Assembly (NCBI RefSeq): GCF_043643765.1
Contig: NZ_JBHZSP010000009.1
Coordinates: forward strand, 1 to 64,000
Source: Marinomonas posidonica_A
GTDB lineage: Bacteria > Pseudomonadota > Gammaproteobacteria > Pseudomonadales > Marinomonadaceae
DNA length: 64,000 nucleotides
Direction of reading: 5' to 3'
Below, piece by piece: positions 62,981 through 64,000 of the stretch; within the stretch, counting starts at the first letter, position 1, and each line of letters begins with the position of its first letter. A model generated the notes under the pieces. It ran no database searches and was not told the origin of the DNA. It was given only the letters and a program-made list of their open reading frames with translations. The translations under genes were made by a program, and so were the position numbers.

Positions 62981-64000
62981 GTCCAAACGATCAACAAAGA
63001 GGCATCATAGCTTGGTTTGCAGGAAATCCTGTGGCCGCCAACTTGCTAATGATTTTTATCATTACGTTGGGGGTAATTAACATAGGCTCGTTAAGTAAAA
63101 AAAGCTTTCCGACCCTACCGCCAAATGGTATCGACATCGACGTTAGCTACGACAGTGGTTCCGCCAAAGCAACCGAAGAAAGTGTCACCATTTTGATTGA
63201 ACAACAACTGGAAGGCTTAGAAGGCATCGACAATGTGATGTCGACTTCCACTAGCAGTAGCAGTTCGGTTAATGTTGAAATCAAAGACGGCTATGACCTA
63301 GATGTAGTCTTTAACAACATCAAAGATAAAGTTGATGAGATCTCTTCTTTCCCGAGTGACGCCGATCCTGCCGTGATATCTAAAGACACCCGTTCTGAAT
63401 TGGCCATTATCATTCAGTTATTTGGCGATACGGACCGTCGAACCTTGCAAAAAGCCGCCTACGATTTAAAAACCGACCTGTTGTTAGATAAAGAAATTAA
63501 CTCTGTTTCCATTTCTGGTTGGCGAGACCCAAGCATGCTAATTAAGGTCGATAAAAATAAGCTCGAAGCTTACGATCTGACGTTGGCCGACATCAGCACC
63601 GCGATTAACGCTGAGTCCGCCACAGCATCAGTAGCGACACTAAGCAATGAGGATTTATATCTCAAAGTCAGTACCTCAGAACAAGCTTACTTCAAGCATG
63701 AATTTTCTCGTATTCCGATTAAAACCAACACAAGTGGTGCCGAACTAAAACTCAGCGACATCGCCACTGTCCAAGACGCGTACGATGAAGACGACTTTGT
63801 GTTATCGCGTTTCAATCAACAAAATAGCTTATCACTACGAGTTAATACCATTGGCAAGGACGACATTATTAACACAGTGGAGGCAACGAAAAAGCGTGTT
63901 GAAGATTGGCAGGCATTTGGAAAACTGCCTTACAAAGTGGAATTAACGACTTGGAACGATCGCAGTGAATCCATTAATCAGCGCCTTGAGTTGATGGTGA
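62977..64000 (+). CDS. RND efflux inner-membrane pump, N-terminal part (cut by the window)
   Basis: This is an open frame of at least 341 codons without a stop. It begins MSPNDQQRGIIAWFAGNPVA, then NLLMIFIITLGVINIGSLS (TM1), FPTLPPNGIDIDVSYDSGSAKATEE and the porter domains (SVSISGWRDPSMLIKVDKNKL, LKLSDIATVQDAY). That is the AcrB/MexB-superfamily layout, closest to the heavy-metal/hydrophobe group with the P..GID..V start. It completes the tripartite efflux operon. Most of the protein, about two-thirds, lies beyond the window end. Confidence 0.93.
   Translation, partial: MSPNDQQRGIIAWFAGNPVAANLLMIFIITLGVINIGSLSKKSFPTLPPNGIDIDVSYDSGSAKATEESVTILIEQQLEGLEGIDNVMSTSTSSSSSVNVEIKDGYDLDVVFNNIKDKVDEISSFPSDADPAVISKDTRSELAIIIQLFGDTDRRTLQKAAYDLKTDLLLDKEINSVSISGWRDPSMLIKVDKNKLEAYDLTLADISTAINAESATASVATLSNEDLYLKVSTSEQAYFKHEFSRIPIKTNTSGAELKLSDIATVQDAYDEDDFVLSRFNQQNSLSLRVNTIGKDDIINTVEATKKRVEDWQAFGKLPYKVELTTWNDRSESINQRLELMV

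Overview
The window reads as a chromosomal segment of a marine gammaproteobacterium, most likely of the Oceanospirillales and close to Marinomonas. This is an inference from the gene content: a complete cytochrome bd operon, many chemotaxis and sensory genes, LIV-type and Fec-type uptake systems, SrkA, ArfB and HemG, with base composition that looks mid-40s % G+C by eye (not computed). No rRNA, tRNA, CRISPR array, prophage or complete insertion sequence was seen.

Layout. 1-1771 is repeat-rich: REP-like intergenic repeats flank a BrnT/BrnA-type toxin-antitoxin pair, followed by a 59-bp tandem duplication. 1772-8103 (minus) is a full cytochrome bd operon, cydA-cydB-cydX-cydD-cydC, including the 36-residue CydX. 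8418-12263 is a mixed accessory stretch: a lipoprotein with an alpha/beta-hydrolase fold that seems to have lost its catalytic Ser and His, a Tat-exported intradiol dioxygenase, a BLUF blue-light sensor, a pterin dehydratase and a small nucleotidyltransferase-like protein. 12363-20884 (minus) is a catabolic operon: two aldehyde dehydrogenases bracket a coniferyl-alcohol-dehydrogenase-like SDR and a complete LIV-type ABC importer, with a divergent AraC-family regulator (21037-21927). It probably imports an aromatic or similar alcohol/aldehyde and oxidises it to the acid.

22193-34853 is mostly housekeeping: ArfB, a eukaryotic-type HisA isolated from other his genes, lipoproteins, a sigma-54 activator with a degenerate receiver domain, a KefC-like K+/H+ antiporter, HemG, an M48 protease, an SLC13-type transporter, a YdgA-like protein, a SPOR lipoprotein and a YqaA/DedA protein. 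35012-36622 is a chemoreceptor. 36809-44215 is a three-gene glycogen operon: a 1041-residue protein colinear with eukaryotic phosphorylase kinase alpha/beta subunits, then GlgB and GlgX. 44220-50236 holds a second, unusually arranged chemoreceptor, a response regulator with TPR-like repeats, the SrkA kinase and a RecQ-family helicase.

50271-53518 contains a VOC protein, a GIY-YIG protein, a LysE exporter with a small DUF1127-like gene, and a divergent MocR-type regulator with repeated operator-like motifs between them. 53571-58693 (minus) is an Fe-siderophore-type ABC importer plus a B3-like metallo-beta-lactamase-fold protein, with a divergent LysR regulator at 58826. After a 610-bp gene-free gap with two strong inverted repeats, 60348 to the window end is an RND efflux operon (outer-membrane factor, adaptor, and an inner-membrane pump cut off by the window).

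The most unusual items are the phosphorylase-kinase-like protein in the glycogen operon and the eukaryotic-type HisA. Family assignments rest on reading the translated sequences against remembered family members; no database search was run.
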